Of a stretch of DNA of 8,107 bases, positions 6,665 through 8,107 are shown in pieces. Each line of letters begins with the position of its first letter. Within the stretch, counting starts at the first letter, position 1. The stretch is from contig DJYW01000047.1 of NCBI GenBank assembly GCA_002450255.1, positions 25,569 through 33,675 on the forward strand. The letters run 5' to 3'. Below the pieces are notes generated by a model that was not told where the DNA came from, did no database searches, and worked only from the letters and a program-made list of their open reading frames with translations. This stretch comes from Gammaproteobacteria bacterium UBA6968. GTDB lineage: Bacteria; Pseudomonadota; Gammaproteobacteria; Pseudomonadales; Azotimanducaceae. A program made the translations under genes and the position numbers.

Positions 6665-8107
6665 CTACTGCGGCACCAAACGTTGATCAAATAAGGGTGG
6701 CCGAACGGGTACGTTGCCACGATGAGTCTCAATGGCAGCAAGGATCATCTCTACCACCGCAGGATTTTGAGTCGCAACATCAAAGCGCTCGGACGGATCT
6801 TTCAACAGGTGAAACAATAATGGCGTCTCATGCTCGGTACGTTCTGGCGGCAGTCCGTAAGCACCTTCGGTTATCAAATGCAATTTCCACGGGCCCACGC
6901 GGTAAGCATAGAGTTGTCCAGCACGGTAGAACGGCATCGCGTCGCGGGCACTGGGCTCGCCCTGCAATAACGCCGGGCCCAGATCAACGCCGTCTATGTC
7001 TGTCTGCGTGGTCATTTCAGCCTCGGTGTTAAGCGCCGCATCCACCAAGCCAAGGACCGTCGGGAAAATATCTAAAGCGGAACCGATTTCACTGACAACA
7101 CCCTGTGGAATCGTGCCCGGCCAGGAAAAGACCGTGGGCACTCGCATGCCGCCCTCAAACGTCGTCCCTTTGCCGTCGCGAAGCAAACCGGAACGCCCGC
7201 CTTCCTCGCGCATGGTCAGCCACGGCCCATTGTCACTGGTGAAAATAACTAAGGTGTTGTCGGTTAATCCCAACTCTTCGAGAGTCGCTTGTATCACTCC
7301 GACACTCCAATCGATTTCTTCAACCACATCACCATAACGGCCACCCAAACTTTTGCCCGCAAATGCTTCACTGGCAAAGAGCGGTGTATGCGGCATGGTG
7401 AACGGCACGTAAACAAAGAAGGGATCCTCTGCATGCTTGCGGATGAACTGCACCGCCGCTTCGGTATACGCCTGAGTCAGCTTGGCTTGGGCCATTTGCG
7501 GTCGCTGCTCATCAACAAAGCCATCGCCTTCGCTGCGACTATAGAGCAAAGGTGCTTCCCAGTAGGCTTCTTCCGGCGCGGCATATTTAGCCGCTCGGCT
7601 CGCAAATGCCGCCGCACTCGCATCGGCTTGTCCGGTTTGCGCCATTGCCACTAACTCTTCGAAACTCGGTTCACCCACCCAATTCATGTCATTTGAATAC
7701 GGAACGCCTAACCATTCATCAAAGCCGTGCCGCGTTGGAAGGGCGTGCGCCGCATCGCCAAGGTGCCACTTGCCAAACATACCGGTGCGATAGCCGCGCG
7801 CCTGTAGAGCCTCGCCCAACGTCAGCTCGGCAGCGGGAAAACCGCCGGGTTCATTTGGGAAATAAACTCGAATCGCTTGTCCGTAAAGTCCGGTACGGGT
7901 CGGCAGGCGACCTGTCAGCAGAGCGGCCCGACTGGGCGAGCAGACCGGTGCCGCAACATAAAAGTCGGTCCAGCGCTGTCCATTGGCGGCTAAATCATCC
8001 AGGGTCGGTGTGCGGATATAGGGGTGGCCATAACTGCCTAAATCGCCATAGCCCAGATCATCGGCGAAAAAAAGAATGATGTTTGGGGGAGCTGATTCAG
8101 CTGGTGC
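6665..8107 (-). CDS. Formylglycine-type sulfatase, arylsulfatase A-like (5' end outside window)
   Basis: A type I sulfatase that hydrolyses sulfate esters using a formylglycine made from an active-site cysteine. The frame stays open to the right edge, giving 480 visible residues that begin [17 protein letters not shown]; only the start and a probable signal peptide are missing. Numbered from the first visible residue, the features are calcium-binding D16-D17, the CSPSR motif with C56 (7942-7940) and R60 in signature [13 protein letters not shown], and GKWHLGD with K113 and H115. Further on are H240 in MPHTP, D292-N293 in TSDNGPW and K313 in [15 protein letters not shown]. All expected catalytic positions are present. 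The [19 protein letters not shown] block (124-142) resembles the arylsulfatase A / GalNAc-6-sulfatase branch. An internal TTG at 7819 could be mistaken for a start, but it lies after the catalytic cysteine. Activity requires a maturase (FGE or anSME), not present here. Likely periplasmic; the sulfated substrate is unknown. Confidence 0.93.
   Translation of the reverse strand, partial: APAESAPPNIILFFADDLGYGDLGSYGHPYIRTPTLDDLAANGQRWTDFYVAAPVCSPSRAALLTGRLPTRTGLYGQAIRVYFPNEPGGFPAAELTLGEALQARGYRTGMFGKWHLGDAAHALPTRHGFDEWLGVPYSNDMNWVGEPSFEELVAMAQTGQADASAAAFASRAAKYAAPEEAYWEAPLLYSRSEGDGFVDEQRPQMAQAKLTQAYTEAAVQFIRKHAEDPFFVYVPFTMPHTPLFASEAFAGKSLGGRYGDVVEEIDWSVGVIQATLEELGLTDNTLVIFTSDNGPWLTMREEGGRSGLLRDGKGTTFEGGMRVPTVFSWPGTIPQGVVSEIGSALDIFPTVLGLVDAALNTEAEMTTQTDIDGVDLGPALLQGEPSARDAMPFYRAGQLYAYRVGPWKLHLITEGAYGLPPERTEHETPLLFHLLKDPSERFDVATQNPAVVEMILAAIETHRGNVPVRPPLFDQRLVPQ

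Noticed and set aside
7817..7819. TTG at 7819 as the start of the sulfatase
   Set aside because: The open frame continues 96 codons upstream to the window edge and contains the essential FADD and CSPSR motifs, so the true start is outside the window.
7606..8079. 157-codon + strand open frame
   Set aside because: It lies opposite the catalytic N-terminal part of the sulfatase, including the CSPSR motif, and its product is an arginine-rich, low-quality sequence typical of an antisense shadow.

Overview
The window looks like chromosomal DNA of a free-living, probably marine, gammaproteobacterium. Base composition is moderate (by eye a little above half G+C), Shine-Dalgarno sites are clear, and the protein families are ones often seen in lipid- and sulfate-ester-degrading marine gammaproteobacteria. 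This placement is an inference from family content. Nothing in the window (no rRNA or other marker gene) fixes the taxon.

Layout. Positions 2-58 hold what is probably the last 18 codons of an upstream + strand gene. After a 134-base gap with a good 25-bp dyad comes a tight + strand cluster of three genes with gaps of about 42 and 54 bases: an AGCS-family sodium-coupled amino-acid-type symporter (193-1563), an SdsA1-type metallo-beta-lactamase-fold alkyl sulfatase (1606-3549) and a type-B carboxylesterase (3604-5094). This cluster converges on a - strand gene for an APH/ecdysteroid-kinase-like phosphotransferase (5167-6252). A 412-base noncoding gap follows, carrying a 48-bp TATC/TGTC tetranucleotide tract. 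Beyond it is a - strand formylglycine-type sulfatase resembling arylsulfatase A (6665 to beyond the right edge), whose 5' end lies outside the window.

How the genes may work together. Two mechanistically unrelated sulfate-ester hydrolases (zinc-dependent alkyl sulfatase and formylglycine sulfatase) sit within about 3 kb of each other. Near them are a carboxylester hydrolase, a kinase likely to phosphorylate a hydroxyl group, and an uptake symporter. Removing sulfate exposes an alcohol, the esterase can open an ester bond, and the kinase can act on a free hydroxyl. A catabolic module for a sulfated, ester-containing amphiphile is therefore a reasonable hypothesis. The substrate is unknown, and the link between the + strand cluster and the two - strand genes rests on proximity only.

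I found no tRNA, rRNA, CRISPR array, transposase or insertion-sequence ends. All five main reading frames look intact. The most unusual DNA-level feature is the nested tetranucleotide repeat upstream of the kinase gene.
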